Shown here: positions 1-10,869 of the stretch, one piece after another
Layout of the letters: each line of letters starts with the position of its first letter
Position numbering within the stretch: the first letter of the stretch is position 1
Origin: Haemonchus contortus
Lineage: Eukaryota; Nematoda; Chromadorea; Rhabditida; Trichostrongylidae
Length of the DNA: 64,000 bases
Direction of reading: 5' to 3'
Assembly (NCBI GenBank): GCA_000469685.2
Contig: LS997567.1
Location: forward strand, 22,129,758 to 22,193,757
The notes under the pieces: model-generated
Told to the model about the DNA's origin: nothing
Database searches by the model: none
What the model saw: only the letters and a program-made list of their open reading frames with translations
Program-made: the position numbers and the translations under genes

Positions 1-3000
1 TCGAGGACAAAAGCAGACCGATTTTTGATTGGAAGAGAAGCAAAGTGATTAGAATCCGGCTCCTCAAAAGGATTTTTAGTAGAAAGGAATTGAATTTTCG
101 ATTGGAAAGGGATGAATGTGGTTGGATCGATGTAGCCTGTTGGAAGGGACCTTCCAATCCCAACGACAATGCTCTACGGACCGAGAGATCATGGCAGCTT
201 CTTAAAAGAATTTCCGAGAGAAAGCGGTCCGATTTTTGATTGGAAGAGAAGCAAAGTGATTAGAATCCGGTTGGGAGGGACCTTCCAATCCCAACGACAA
301 TGCTCTACGGACCGAGAGATCATGGCAGCTTCTTAAAAGAATTTTCGAGACAAAGCAGACCGATTTTTGATTGGAAGAGAAGCAAAGTGATTAGAATCCG
401 GTTCTCTACGGACCGAGAGAGCACGGCAGCTTCTCAAAAGAACTTTCGAGACAAAGCAGACCGATTTTTGATTGGAAGAGAAGCAAAGTGATTAGAATCC
501 GGTTCTCTACGGACCGAGAGAGCACGGCAGCTTCTTAAAAGAATTTTCGAGACAAAGGAGTCCGATTTTTGATTAGGAGAGAAGCGAAGTGATTAAAATC
601 CGGTTCTCTACGGACCGAGAGAGCATGGCAGCTTCTCAAGAGAATTTTCGAGGCAAAGCAGACCGATTCCTGATTGGAAGAGAAGCAAAGTGATTAGAAT
701 CCGGTTGGGAGGGACCTTTCAACCCCAGCGACAATGCTATACGGACCGAGAGAGCATGGCAGCTTCTTAAAAGAATTTTCGAGACAATGCAGACCGATTT
801 TTGATTTCAAGAGAAGCAAAGTGATCAGAGTCCGGTTCTCTACGGACTGAGGGGCACGGCAGCTTCTCAAAAGAACTTTCGAGACAAAGCAGACCGATTT
901 TTGATTGGAAAAGAAGCAAAGTGATTAGAATCCGGCTCCTCAAAAGGATTTTTAGTAGAAAGGAATTGAATTTTCGATTGGAAAGGGATGAATGTGGTTG
1001 GATCGATGTAGCCTGTTGGAAGGGACCTTCCAATCCCAACGACAATGCTCTACGGACCGAGAGATCATGGCAGCTTCTTAAAAGAATTTCCGAGAGAAAG
1101 CGGTCCGATTTTTGATTGGAAGAGAAGCAAAGTGATTAGAATCCGGTTCTCTACGGACCGAGAGAGCACGGCAGCTTCTCAAAAGAACTTTCGAGACAAA
1201 GCAGACCGATTTTTGATTGGAAGAGAAGCAAAGTGATTAGAATCCGGTTGGGAGGGACCTTTCAATCCCAACGACAATGCTATACGGACCGAGAGAGCAT
1301 GGCAGTTTCTCGAAAAAATTTTCAGTTGAGAGGAATTGAATTTTCGATTAGAAAGGGATGAATGTGGTTGGATCGATGTAGCCGGTTGGAAGGGACCTTC
1401 CAATCCCAACGACAATGCTCTACGGACCGAGAGATCATGGCAGCTTCTTAAAAGAATTTTCGAGACAAAGCAGACCGATTTTTGATTGGAAGAGAAGCAA
1501 AGTGATTAGAATCCGGTTCTCTACGGACCGAGAGAGCACGGCAGCTTCTCAAAAAAACTTTCAAGACAAAGCAGACCGATTTTTGATTGGAAGAGAAGCA
1601 AAGTGATTAGAATCCGGTTCTCTACGGACCGAGAGAGCACGGCAGCTTCTTAAAAGAATTTTCGAGACAAAGGAGTCCGATTTTTGATTAGGAGAGAAGC
1701 GAAGTGATTAGAATCCGGTTCTCTACGGACCGAGAGAGCATGGCAGCTTCTCAAGAGAATTTTCGAGACAAAGCAGACCGATTCCTGATTGGAAGAGAAG
1801 CAAAGTGATTAGAATCCGGTTGGGAGGGACCTTTCAATCCCAGCGACAATGCTATACGGACCGAGAGAGCATGGCAGCTTCTTAAAAGAATTTTCGAGAC
1901 AATGCAGACCGATTTTTGATTTTAAGAGAAGCAAAGTGATCAGAATCCGGTTCTCTACGGACTGAGGGGCACGGCAGCTTCTCAAAAGAACTTTCGAGAC
2001 AAAGCAGACCGATTTTTGATTGGAAGAGAAGCAAAGTGATTAGAATCCGGCTCCTCAAAAGGATTTTTAGTAGAAAGGAATTGAATTTTCGATTGGAAAG
2101 GGATGAATGTGGTTGGATCGATGTAGCCTGTTGGAAGGGACCTTCCAATCCCAACGACAATGCTCTACGGACCGAGAGATCATGGCAGCTTCTTAAAAGA
2201 ATTTCCGAGAGAAAGCGGTCCGATTTTTGATTGGAAGAGAAGCAAAGTGATTAGAATCCGGTTGGGAGGGACCTTTCAATCCCAACGACAATGCTATACG
2301 GACCGAGAGAGCATGGCAGTTTCTCGAAAAAATTTTCAGTTGAGAGGAATTGAATTTTCGATTAGAAAGGGATGAATGTGGTTGGATCGATGTAGCCGGT
2401 TGGAAGGGACCTTCCAATCCCAACGACAATGCTATACGGACCGAGAGAGCATGGCAGTTTCTCGAAAAAATTTTCAGTTGAGAGGAATTGAATTTTCGAT
2501 TAGAAAGGGATGAATGTGGTTGGATCGATGTAGCCGGTTGGAAGGGACCTTCCAATCCCAACGACAATGCTCTACGGACCGAGAGATCACGGCAGCTTCT
2601 TAAAAGAATTTTCGAGACAAAGCAGACCGATTTTTGATTGGAAGAGAAGCAAAGTGATTAGAATCCGGTTCTCTACGGACCGAGAGAGCACGGCAGCTTC
2701 TCAAAAGAACTTTCGAGACAAAGCAGACCGATTTTTGATTGGAAGAGAAGCAAAGTGATTAGAATCCGGTTCTCTACGGACCGAGAGAGCACGGCAGCTT
2801 CTTAAAAGAATTTTCGAGACAAAGGAGTCCGATTTTTGATTGGAAGAGAAGCAAAGTGATTAGAATCCGGTTCTCTACGGACCGAGAGAGCACGGCAGCT
2901 TCTCAAAAAAACTTTCAAGACAAAGCAGACCGATTTTTGATTGGAAGAGAAGCAAAGTGATTAGAATCCGGTTCTCTACGGACCGAGAGAGCACGTCAGC

Positions 3001-5030
3001 TTCTTAAAAGAATTTTCGAGACAAAGGAGTCCGATTTTTGATTAGGAGAGAAGCGAAGTGATTAGAATCCGGTTCTCTACGGACCGAGAGAGCATGGCAG
3101 CTTCTCAAGAGAATTTTCGAGACAAAGCAGACCGATTCCTGATTGGAAGAGAAGCAAAGTGATTAGAATCCGGTTGGGAGGGACCTTTCAACCCCAGCGA
3201 CAATGCTATACGGACCGAGAGAGCATGGCAGCTTCTTAAAAGAATTTTCGAGACAATGCAGACTGATTTTTGATTTCAAGAGAAGCAAAGTGATCAGAGT
3301 CCGGTTCTCTACGGACTGAGGGGCACGGCAGCTTCTCAAAAGAACTTTCGAGACAAAGCAGACCGATTTTTGATTGGAAAAGAAGCAAAGTGATTAGAAT
3401 CCGGCTCCTCAAAAGGATTTTTGGTAGAAAGGAATTGAATTTTCGGTTGGAAAGGGATGAATGTGGTTGGATCGATGTAGCCTGTTGGAAGGGACCTTCC
3501 AATCCCAACGACAATGCTCTACGGACCGAGAGATCATGGCAGCTTCTTAAAAGAATTTCCGAGAGAAAGCGGTCCGATTTTTGATTGGAAGAGAAGCAAA
3601 GTGATTAGAATCCGGTTGGGAGGGACCTTTCAATCCCAACGACAATGCTATACGGACCGAGAGAGCATGGCAGTTTCTCGAAAAAATTTTCAGTTGAGAG
3701 GAATTGAATTTTCGATTAGAAAGGGATGAATGTGGTTGGATCGATGTAGCCGGTTGGAAGGGACCTTCCAATCCCAACGACAATGCTCTACGGACCGAGA
3801 GATCATGGCAGCTTCTTAAAAGAATTTTCGAGACAAAGCAGACCGATTTTTGATTGGAAGAGAAGCAAAGTGATTAGAATCCGGTTCTCTACGGACCGAG
3901 AGAGCACGGCAGCTTCTCAAAAGAACTTTCGAGACAAAGCAGACCGATTTTTGATTGGAAGAGAAGCAAAGTGATTAGAATCCGGTTCTCTACGGACCGA
4001 GAGAGCACGGCAGCTTCTTAAAAGAATTTTCGAGACAAAGGAGTCCGATTTTTGATTAGGAGAGAAGCGAAGTGATTAGAATCCGGTTCTCTACGGACCG
4101 AGAGAGCATGGCAGCTTCTCAAGAGAATTTTCGAGACAAAGCAGACCGATTCCTGATTGGAAGAGAAGCAAAGTGATTAGAATCCGGTTGGGAGGGACCT
4201 TTCAACCCCAGCGACAATGCTATACGGACCGAGAGAGCATGGCAGCTTCTTAAAAGAATTTTCGAGACAATGCAGACTGATTTTTGATTTCAAGAGAAGC
4301 AAAGTGATCAGAGTCCGGTTCTCTACGGACTGAGGGGCACGGCAGCTTCTCAAAAGAACTTTCGAGACAAAGCAGACCGATTTTTGATTGGAAAAGAAGC
4401 AAAGTGATTAGAATCCGGCTCCTCAAAAGGATTTTTAGTAGAAAGGAATTGAATTTTCGATTAGAAAGGGATGAATGTGGTTGGATCGATGTAGCCTGTT
4501 GGAAGGGACCTTCCAATCCCAACGACAATGCTCTACGGATCGAGAGATCATGGCAACTTCTTAAAAGAATTTCCGAGAGAAAGCGGTCCGATTTTTGATT
4601 GGAAGAGAAGCAAAGTGATTAGAATCCGGTTGGGAGGGACCTTTCAATCCCAACGACAATGCTATACGGACCGAGAGAGCATGGCAGTTTCTCGAAAAAA
4701 TTTTCAGTTGAGAGGAATTGAATTTTCGATTAGAAAGGGATGAATGTGGTTGGATCGATGTAGCCGGTTGGAAGGGACCTTCCAATCCCAACGACAATGC
4801 TCTACGGACCGAGAGATCATGGCAGCTTCTTAAAAGAATTTTCGAGACAAAGCAGACCGATTTTTGATTGGAAGAGAAGCAAAGTGATTAGAATCCGGTT
4901 GGGAGGGACCTTTCAATCCCAACGACAATGCTCTATGGACCGAGAGATCATGGCAGCTTCTTAAAAGAATTTCCGAGACAAAGCGGTCTGATTTTTGACT
5001 GGAAAAGAAGCAAAGTGATTAGAATCCGGC
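1..5030. repeat. Satellite array with higher-order repeat structure
   Basis: Tandem, head-to-tail monomers that share the core TGATTAGAATCCGG and the block CGGACCGAGAGA. Two main monomer lengths are visible: about 101 bp (for example between matching sites near 388 and 488) and 133-138 bp (sites near 2157, 2290, 2428 and 2566). A marker variant beginning GGCTCCTCAAAAGG recurs near 59, 935, 2050, 3404 and 4418, giving higher-order spacings of 876, 1,115, 1,354 and 1,014 bp. These differ by 239 (= 101 + 138) or 101 bp, so the larger unit changes by whole monomers. Copies are very similar, which suggests recent homogenisation. The array runs off the left edge and ends near 5,030. Many short open frames arise on both strands but simply follow the repeat and are not genes. 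Confidence 0.95.
2157..2570. repeat. Local tandem duplication of the 138-bp satellite monomer
   Basis: Three successive monomers of 133, 138 and 138 bp start at the CAATGCT(C/A)TACGG sites near 2157, 2290 and 2428 and end near 2566. Elsewhere this monomer occurs singly between 101-bp monomers. This is the site where one higher-order unit gained extra copies, probably by unequal exchange. Confidence 0.75.
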
Positions 5031-5107
5031 TGGAGTCTTCTCTTCCAACTCGAGCTCTCCCTAATTATGTGATGTAAAGTATGTATTTAACCGAGACTTG
5101 AGCCTCA

Positions 5108-5240
5108 CAAGGGAAGGATCCCAAATCGAAGTGGCCATTTGGAATGAGACCTATATTGATAGACTTTTTTACGCTTATTTCAAATCTGCATTCAAAATTT
5201 GCGGAACGATTCTCTGAATGAAGTTATGGAGGCGGTCTCC
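5108..5240 (+). mobile_element. Left-end fragment of the CAAGGG fold-back element family
   Basis: Begins CAAGGGAAGGAT and continues with a diverged version of the outer arm of the 1.6-kb palindrome at 32,481-34,082 (shared blocks GTGGCCAT, TCAAATC and ACGATTCT). Only one arm end is recognisable; the sequence to about 5,460 is GC-rich and unassigned. It lies directly after the satellite edge. Confidence 0.6.
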
Positions 5241-5465
5241 GGAGAGCGCTCAACAGGGGAAAGCACCAAAGCCATGGTCGCCGGCAGTCCAGCAGTGGCG
5301 GCTTGGGGTGGAGGTAAGCGTGACGCTTTGCAGGCACGGGACCAAGGAACGGGTTTGGTGGGCGGCGGCATTTTTGCATCTTGCAGGACTTTTTCCTCCA
5401 GGTTGTAAAAAGCTTTTTATGTTCCTTCAGCGACTTTCTAGTTGCTGGGGCGAGTCATTTTCTAC

Positions 5466-6470
5466 TTAACCCTTTGACGACAGCGCGGCTTTTTGCGTGT
5501 CTGGCGCGCGGGACAGACGCATTTCGAAGCTTTCCGCTTCTGCGGCTCACCGTTGAGCCGCGCTGTCCCACGGGTTATACATTTTTCCAAAGTGGATATT
5601 TTTCGCTTTTTTTCAAGCGTTCTTTTCATGATTCAGTTTGAAATAGGTGTAAATTGGGCAATTACGAGCTTTTAGCTTTAGTTAAGCTTGGTTTTATGCA
5701 TAATATAGCTTTGGAAGTCAAAATGGATCAGTCTGCAGTGGATAATTTGGAAGGTGGTTTTGAAAGGTTATTGGCCGAACCGACGAAAATAAAATTGAAG
5801 AATAAAACTTTTCAAGCTATGTTTTGAAGGTGTTATACTTGGGGGGCTAGGATTTGTTCAAGATTCAGATTCAAGGTTCAGTTCGGTAGTCAGCCCACGA
5901 GCAAGGATTCAACAGCTGTGTTTGCTGTGGTCATGACTAATGGACGGACTCTGGAGTCAAGGAATGCATCTTCATATCTCTTTAGTGGATGGCTTGTTGA
6001 AACATAGCACCCTTTTTTCCGACACTCGAAAAGACGAAAAGGAATACTAATTGAAGTTGAAGATAGGCAGTTAAAAAAGAGGGCAAGTTTTCGAAAGATT
6101 TGTTACAAACAATTAACTCGAACTTATGGAAGTGATCACGTTCTCACAAGACCAGTCCATTCTAGGGACAGTAGCTGTGAAAGCCATTTTTACATTGACT
6201 GTTTTCAAAAAATGCACAAAAAGTGTGATTTCCAGGGAGAGAGTGGAATTTACTAGTAATGTTCAGAAATTAGCAATGTCTTTCTTGACCCACTTTGTGT
6301 ATAATGTTATTTCGTGATTGCAAACCCATTAAATACAAAAACTCCAAGTAGAACAAATAATCGAGAAAAACAACCAATGAGAAGGGTGCGGTCCACCGTT
6401 GAGCCGCGCTGTCCCACGCGACCAAAAACCCGTGGCTCACCGTTGAGCCGCGCTGTCGTCAAAGGGTTGA
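5466..6470. mobile_element. piggyBac-like TTAA-flanked element, non-autonomous
   Basis: Inverted termini of about 21 bp start CCCTTTGACGACAGCGCGG at 5470 and read as the reverse complement ending at 6466. The left flank is TTAA (5466-5469) and the right flank is TTGA (6467-6470), a one-base decay of TTAA. A TTAA target and CCCT ends are the hallmarks of the piggyBac superfamily. Subterminal copies of a CACCGTTGAGCCGCGCTGTC block occur near 5,550 and twice between 6,391 and 6,460. The 997-bp body encodes no recognisable transposase, so it is a deletion derivative or MITE mobilised in trans. Confidence 0.75.
5720..6320 (+). other. Unassigned low-GC interior of the TTAA element
   Basis: AT-rich stretch between the two GC-rich subterminal regions. 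It contains several short, frame-disrupted reading segments. None shows a motif I recognise, and no piggyBac DDD residues could be placed. It could be a decayed transposase exon or captured host sequence. Confidence 0.3.
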
Positions 6471-6747
6471 ACCGTCTTCCTTTGCTATTGATCAGTTTTT
6501 AAAAAAGGTGCAGGTTGCGGTCAGTTTTCAAAAAAGGTTTAGCGCTTTAGCGCCTATCAATGGGGGCCAATTTTGAACTAGAGTGAATTACTAGGACCGC
6601 CTGACCCTAACAAACTACTCCACTACAAGTTTATGCCCCAAGAATGGGCGCCAGTGTCGTTCGAATCACCATGAATTTCGCCGCGGAACTTGTCGCGCGC
6701 ATCCTCGGACGCACGTAAGTACCCATACCCAGTTAGATTGTCAGGCA

Positions 6748-6789
6748 AATTGGGTGTGTTGTCTGCTATTGCAGACAACACACCCAATT
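6748..6789. repeat. Perfect 19-bp hairpin with 4-nt loop
   Basis: The left arm 6748-6766 and right arm 6771-6789 are exact reverse complements, starting AATTGGGTGTG, separated by TATT. No run of T follows closely, so this is not an obvious terminator. It may be the centre of a small fold-back element; flanking symmetry was not evident. Confidence 0.85.
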
Positions 6790-6869
6790 GCGTCGCCTTC
6801 GTGCACTCGCCCGAGCACTCCCTTAACCCCCGTTCTTCCAATGTGAACTCGTCCAACCACCCCTTTCCA

Positions 6870-7915
6870 GCTCTTTTTTGACCCTTTCTATTTCTTTTTG
6901 TTCATCGTTCTTTGCGCTTTTTTTGTTGTTATCGCTTTATTCTAGGGTAGTTCTATGAATTCCCGTCAAAAAGGGTACCCTAAATTTTTCGTAAACGGTG
7001 CCTTTGAAGCGATGGGCTACTGCGAGGTTAAAGCGCTCCAATGGTACATGCATTCAAATATGCGCGTGCAGGAAAATAATTTAAGCTGCAGAACCATCCA
7101 CCAAATAAACGCGATCCTGCGGAAGGCCGCACTGAACGGCCAATTTCCCCATCAATGCGATCTGACTTGTAATTCAAATCCTCTGGTTTTATGGTCTATC
7201 TCAGGCTAGTATGTATGTAAATTCTTTCTGCTCCTAGAGTGGGCTTATATTAGCACGTTAATAGGGAACGACCGTTGTTTCACGAATTTGTCGAGCTCTG
7301 TACTCTTTTTGCAGAACCGTCATTTATGTTCATTGAAAACTGACGATGCCTGATTGAACAAGGTTTTTAGAAAATTGTTAGTAACTGTTCATTTGTTAGG
7401 TCCAGGATTCCCGAAACCTTTGTTCAAGCCAACGGCTTGAACAGCTTATTCATCTCGATTTGTTAATTAGCAGCTCTTCATGGATTGAGTACGACATGTT
7501 CATTTTCAGGTCCCTTCTTGGTTTTTTTTATTTACTAACTATTGTAAACAACCTTCTTTCTTCAGGATTAGTAGGTGGCAACTCATGTTTAGGATGAATA
7601 GTGCTTTGGTTGCGGTATGGCTCTTGGATCTCTGTAGGTATTATATTCGTGTTGATAGCAAGCCCGAACGATTTTTGATATCTAGTGAGACTTGATTTTT
7701 TTGTTGTTATTAGGACTTCTCATATTTTTGCTCATCGTCGGGAACGGGCCAATCACGCTCCTCATCTATCCCTCTCATCTAATAAATATATTGACCGTTG
7801 TCATTCTCGCTTCAGAAGGGTCACCAGCCAAGTCTTCAGCACCCATCCTGGTTATCTGGTGCACCTGCCTAACGCTACTTTCCCGCGTCAAATAGTAACA
7901 TCTTTGGGGCCTCGA
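6870..7915. other. Unassigned AT-rich stretch
   Basis: Short open frames on both strands lack recognisable domains. No splice-consistent gene, repeat or terminal inverted repeat was recognised here. Confidence 0.4.
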
Positions 7916-7917
7916 AG

Positions 7918-8262
7918 AAAGCTCGGTGAAAATGTAGTTGGGGGGTGCCAGCGCCCCTTTGTGCTCTGTGTCCCTGACACCCTCGGCAGAGTGCATAGAG
8001 AACGCAGAAATAGATTCCTCTCCTTTTAAAAGTTAGGGGAGGAGCTCCGGGATGGGAGAGATGATTATCTAGTGTAAAAAGCTGGAATGAGTTAGGAATT
8101 GAACATCCAATTGGTTCACCCACCCCGGAGATCCTTCCCTAACTTTTGGAAGGGGAGGAGCTCCGGGATGGGTGAGATGATTAGATGGGGTAAGAAATGA
8201 AGAGTTGCAGAGCACAAAAGTGCCTGGCACCCCCCAACTACATTTTCACCCAAAGCTCTTTT
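7918..8262. mobile_element. Short TIR element (MITE)
   Basis: Inverted repeats of about 50 bp at 7918-7968 and 8209-8262 share GTGAAAATGTAGTTGGGGGG and a following TGTGCTCTG block. The 345-bp body has no coding capacity. Inside it the block GGGGAGGAGCTCCGGGATGG is repeated directly near 8,037 and 8,153. No clean target duplication was identified, so the superfamily is unassigned. Confidence 0.75.
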
Positions 8263-8584
8263 CACGAGCACATTCTCACGATCTTTTCCAAGACCGCGAA
8301 TCTTAACTTATTCATTTCATATCAGGAAACTCTCCCGTACTATATACATGTCTGGAGAACTCTTCTGTTGTATCAAACAGAATTTGCCGAATTTATTTCG
8401 GAATTCTCGTACAAGCTGTTGTTGCACTTCCATGAAATTCCGATCATGAACAGCGCAACAAACGCTTGAAAATCTGTTCTCCAGATACACAGAGTACACA
8501 AGGTAGGTAGAGTATCTTACAACATATGAGGATAGCTACGAAATTGAAAAAATAAACAATCACTACTAATAAGTGGTACTAACC

Positions 8585-9520
8585 AAATCAAAGAACCAAG
8601 CGAGCCTCATAAACTCTATGACGAAATAAGAGAAGAGTATAGGAAGTTGCAAAAACAAGTCAGACATAATGGATATGACGCTGGAAATCGAGCAAATTGA
8701 GAACGAGTCTCAATTGCACAAGGAATTGGATAGTGCAGACGATCTTATCTTCATGCTAACTGCACGACACGACGAATCTAAAACCATAAGGAATAAAGTG
8801 AGCGTCAAACTCGGCTTTATTTCCCAGAAATCATTAATACTTCAGGACGTAACAATGGAAGTCTAGAACAGCGAATTTATCAGGAACAAGATCACATTAT
8901 AATTGAAGAAACACAGAATAGCGACAGCAATCATTCTCAAGCTACGTCAAGTTCAGCAGTAGTCGATAGAGCGAAGAATAATGTGGGATCCATCCGATCC
9001 ATGAGGCCTCCCTAAACTACATCGCCCAAACTTTACGGCAATAGCAAGGGTTTCCCTGAATACAGAGCAGTCTTCGAAACCCTCGTACACAACAGTCATG
9101 AACTAGACGTTCTAGAAAAGATTTTGCTACTCAAGAGAAGTTTGCTACTTAAGGGAAGTCTTAAAGGCAGAGCCCAAGCCTCAATAAGAGGAATACAACT
9201 CGTACCACGAAACTACAAATGGATTATTCAAACTTCAAAAGAAAGCCATGCATACAACCCACAAATGGATCCCATGTGGTGCAAAAATTGGTCATTCTGA
9301 AGGCAGCAAACAAGTTTGCGGATAGCCGCTTTACTGTTTTCAATCAGATCCAAATATTTATCAATCAAATAGTGTCCGCCGGTTACGACGTGCGTAAAAT
9401 TTGCGACCCAATGTGGTTTAAAGCCATCTTAAGCAAATTCCCTCATAATGTAGTCAAACCTGTCTTGCCATCTAATCTTGCGCAAGACAGGCAAACAATC
9501 AAGAATCTCACGGGTCGTTG
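8585..9520 (+). pseudogene. gag: BEL/Pao gag fragment
   Basis: Frame-disrupted gag, the structural capsid precursor of the retrotransposon particle. Around 9,031-9,230 there is a stretch reading YGNSKGFPEYRAVFETLV then a leucine-rich helix and SLKGRAQASIRGI, the typical BEL capsid pattern (aromatic-rich start, LEK-type helix, L-KG-A). The next segment, 9,219-9,521, contains HVVQKLV and SAGYDVRKICDPMWFKAIL, which correspond to HIVQKLL and ATGYDVLRKHGPIWIDTIL in the copy at 58,400-58,600. Several stops and frameshifts interrupt it, and a tiny internal duplication gives LLLKRSLLLKGSLKG. It cannot produce a full protein. Confidence 0.75.
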
Positions 9521-9574
9521 AAAAATGAGATTGCAGCCAAAGAGTACATGAAAAACACAGTGGGCATTTTTACA

Positions 9575-10430
9575 CGTCATCACTTGCCATAACCCCGCAG
9601 ACGCCGATACAAGAGGATTAATCGGCTAATCAGCAATCGTGACTGGGTAAAAGGCCCGCGTTGGCGCGGAAAAGGTGCCGAAACGTGGCCTCTGCGTCTA
9701 GTGGATGCTATAAAAAACGTTTCTGAGCAACAAGAGCATAAAAAACTAGCTTCATCAGGAAACATCCAAATCCACCATTGAAGACAAAAGGCTCGAAAAA
9801 ATCTTTGATTTTTCATGATTTCCACTCCTGAACAAAGCAGTAAGAACATTGTTCGTTATCGGAAAAACCACCCAAAACTGGGTGCGAGTCGTCATATAAG
9901 AATCGTCTCAGAATACGGAACATGTTCGGAGATATCTGCCACGGATTTTGAAATTTCAGATGAACTTTTGATCCAACAAGAACAGAAGAACGTGGATATT
10001 ACAGAATTACAAAGCGAAAAGAAGGTTATCTGCGACACTAAAGGCATTACTCGTCATGAGTCCCGGCTACAGAACGCAATCTTACCACACGATACCAATT
10101 CACCTATATACACACCTGACGAGAAACACGAGGAAGATTCTTTCCGACAATACTCATTGTTGGGAGGATCATACCCTCGCAGTCATTCGACAATGTTACC
10201 GGATACCACGAGCAGCAGCTACTTATAAAAGTGGATCGACAGCTGTGTTACTTTCAAGCGCTTTCAGGGACTACCTTTGAGTGCTCCCCTAAAGCCGCCA
10301 TTCCTTAAAGACCCGATGGAGTCGACGAAACCGTTCGAAAGCATCGGCTGCGACTATATAGGACCGTTCACCTCAAGAATGCAAGCAAAAATGTGTGTGT
10401 CTGTCAATGTCATGAACGATGGCACGCGCA
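9575..10430 (+). pseudogene. pol: BEL/Pao RNase H end and integrase N-terminal remnant
   Basis: Starts with the conserved end of the BEL RNase H domain, CHNPADADTRGLI (9,575-9,630). It continues into a 137-codon open segment (9,815-10,228) resembling the integrase N-terminal region, including ESRLQNA and a charged linker. A stretch at 10,270-10,380 reads PFESIGCDYIGPF, the conserved entry to the integrase catalytic core containing its first aspartate. The core beyond this point is missing or unrecognisable. No reverse transcriptase lies between gag and this segment. Non-functional. Confidence 0.75.
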
Positions 10431-10544
10431 ATGATACGAAAAATTAACAGCCAGCAATAATTGTAAGAGACAGATATGTTCGGTATACCAGGGGAATCAC
10501 TGCCTTCTTTAAAGCAACTGGAGGCCGTGGGTTTAAGGATTTTA

Positions 10545-10800
10545 GGGACTGGTGGTGGAGACTGCGTGAGGCTGCTTTCAGACTTCGACTACCGTCCTTC
10601 CGACCGTTCAACGGGTGCGCGACGGCGGTCGCGTACGTGTCGCGACGTTGGTTCTAGAAAGGTGCTAACAACATTAGATCACGTGACAGCGCTGCCAACA
10701 CCATTCTAGAACCGCGGGCACGCGTGCGACCGCCGTCGCGCACGCGTTGGACGGACGGGCGGGCAGACAGACGGACGGTCGTCGACGTCTGAAGCGGCCC
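10545..10800. mobile_element. GC-rich fold-back repeat with TTCTAGAA sites
   Basis: Diverged inverted arms at about 10,577-10,673 and 10,690-10,793 share GTGCGCGACGGCGGTCGC, GGTTCTAGAA and the outer TTCAGACNTCGACNACCGTC. The centre contains CACGTG (10,681). Each arm holds TTCTAGAA (10,652-10,659 and 10,704-10,711), a head-to-head heat-shock-element core. Reading frames within it are by-products of the symmetry. It is probably a non-autonomous fold-back or Helitron-like element. Confidence 0.65.
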
Positions 10801-10869
10801 AACACTGCACCTCGACGGTAGGTCGACAATAGAGCGCGTCAACTGTAAAAGCACCATGATTTTCACTCT

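Larger units (their letters stand above)
8585..10430 (+). mobile_element. BEL/Pao retrotransposon relic, internally deleted
   Basis: A decayed plus-strand BEL/Pao element. Gag remnants (8,585-9,520) are followed within about 60 bp by the end of the RNase H domain (9,575) and then integrase remnants (9,800-10,430). Protease, reverse transcriptase and most of RNase H are absent. Both segments align by eye with equivalent parts of the larger BEL element at 57,217-64,000. No LTRs were found. Confidence 0.8.

Noticed and set aside
1..5030. Recurrent 60-125-codon frames in the satellite on both strands
   Set aside because: They recur only because the DNA repeats, overlap each other antisense, and lack domains.
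1..5030. CRISPR-like array
   Set aside because: Adjacent monomers have no unique spacers, and the setting is eukaryotic.
5534..5575. Hairpin GCGGCTCACCGTTGAGCCGC as a terminator
   Set aside because: It is a subterminal repeat of the TTAA element, repeated near 6,391-6,460, and no T run follows.
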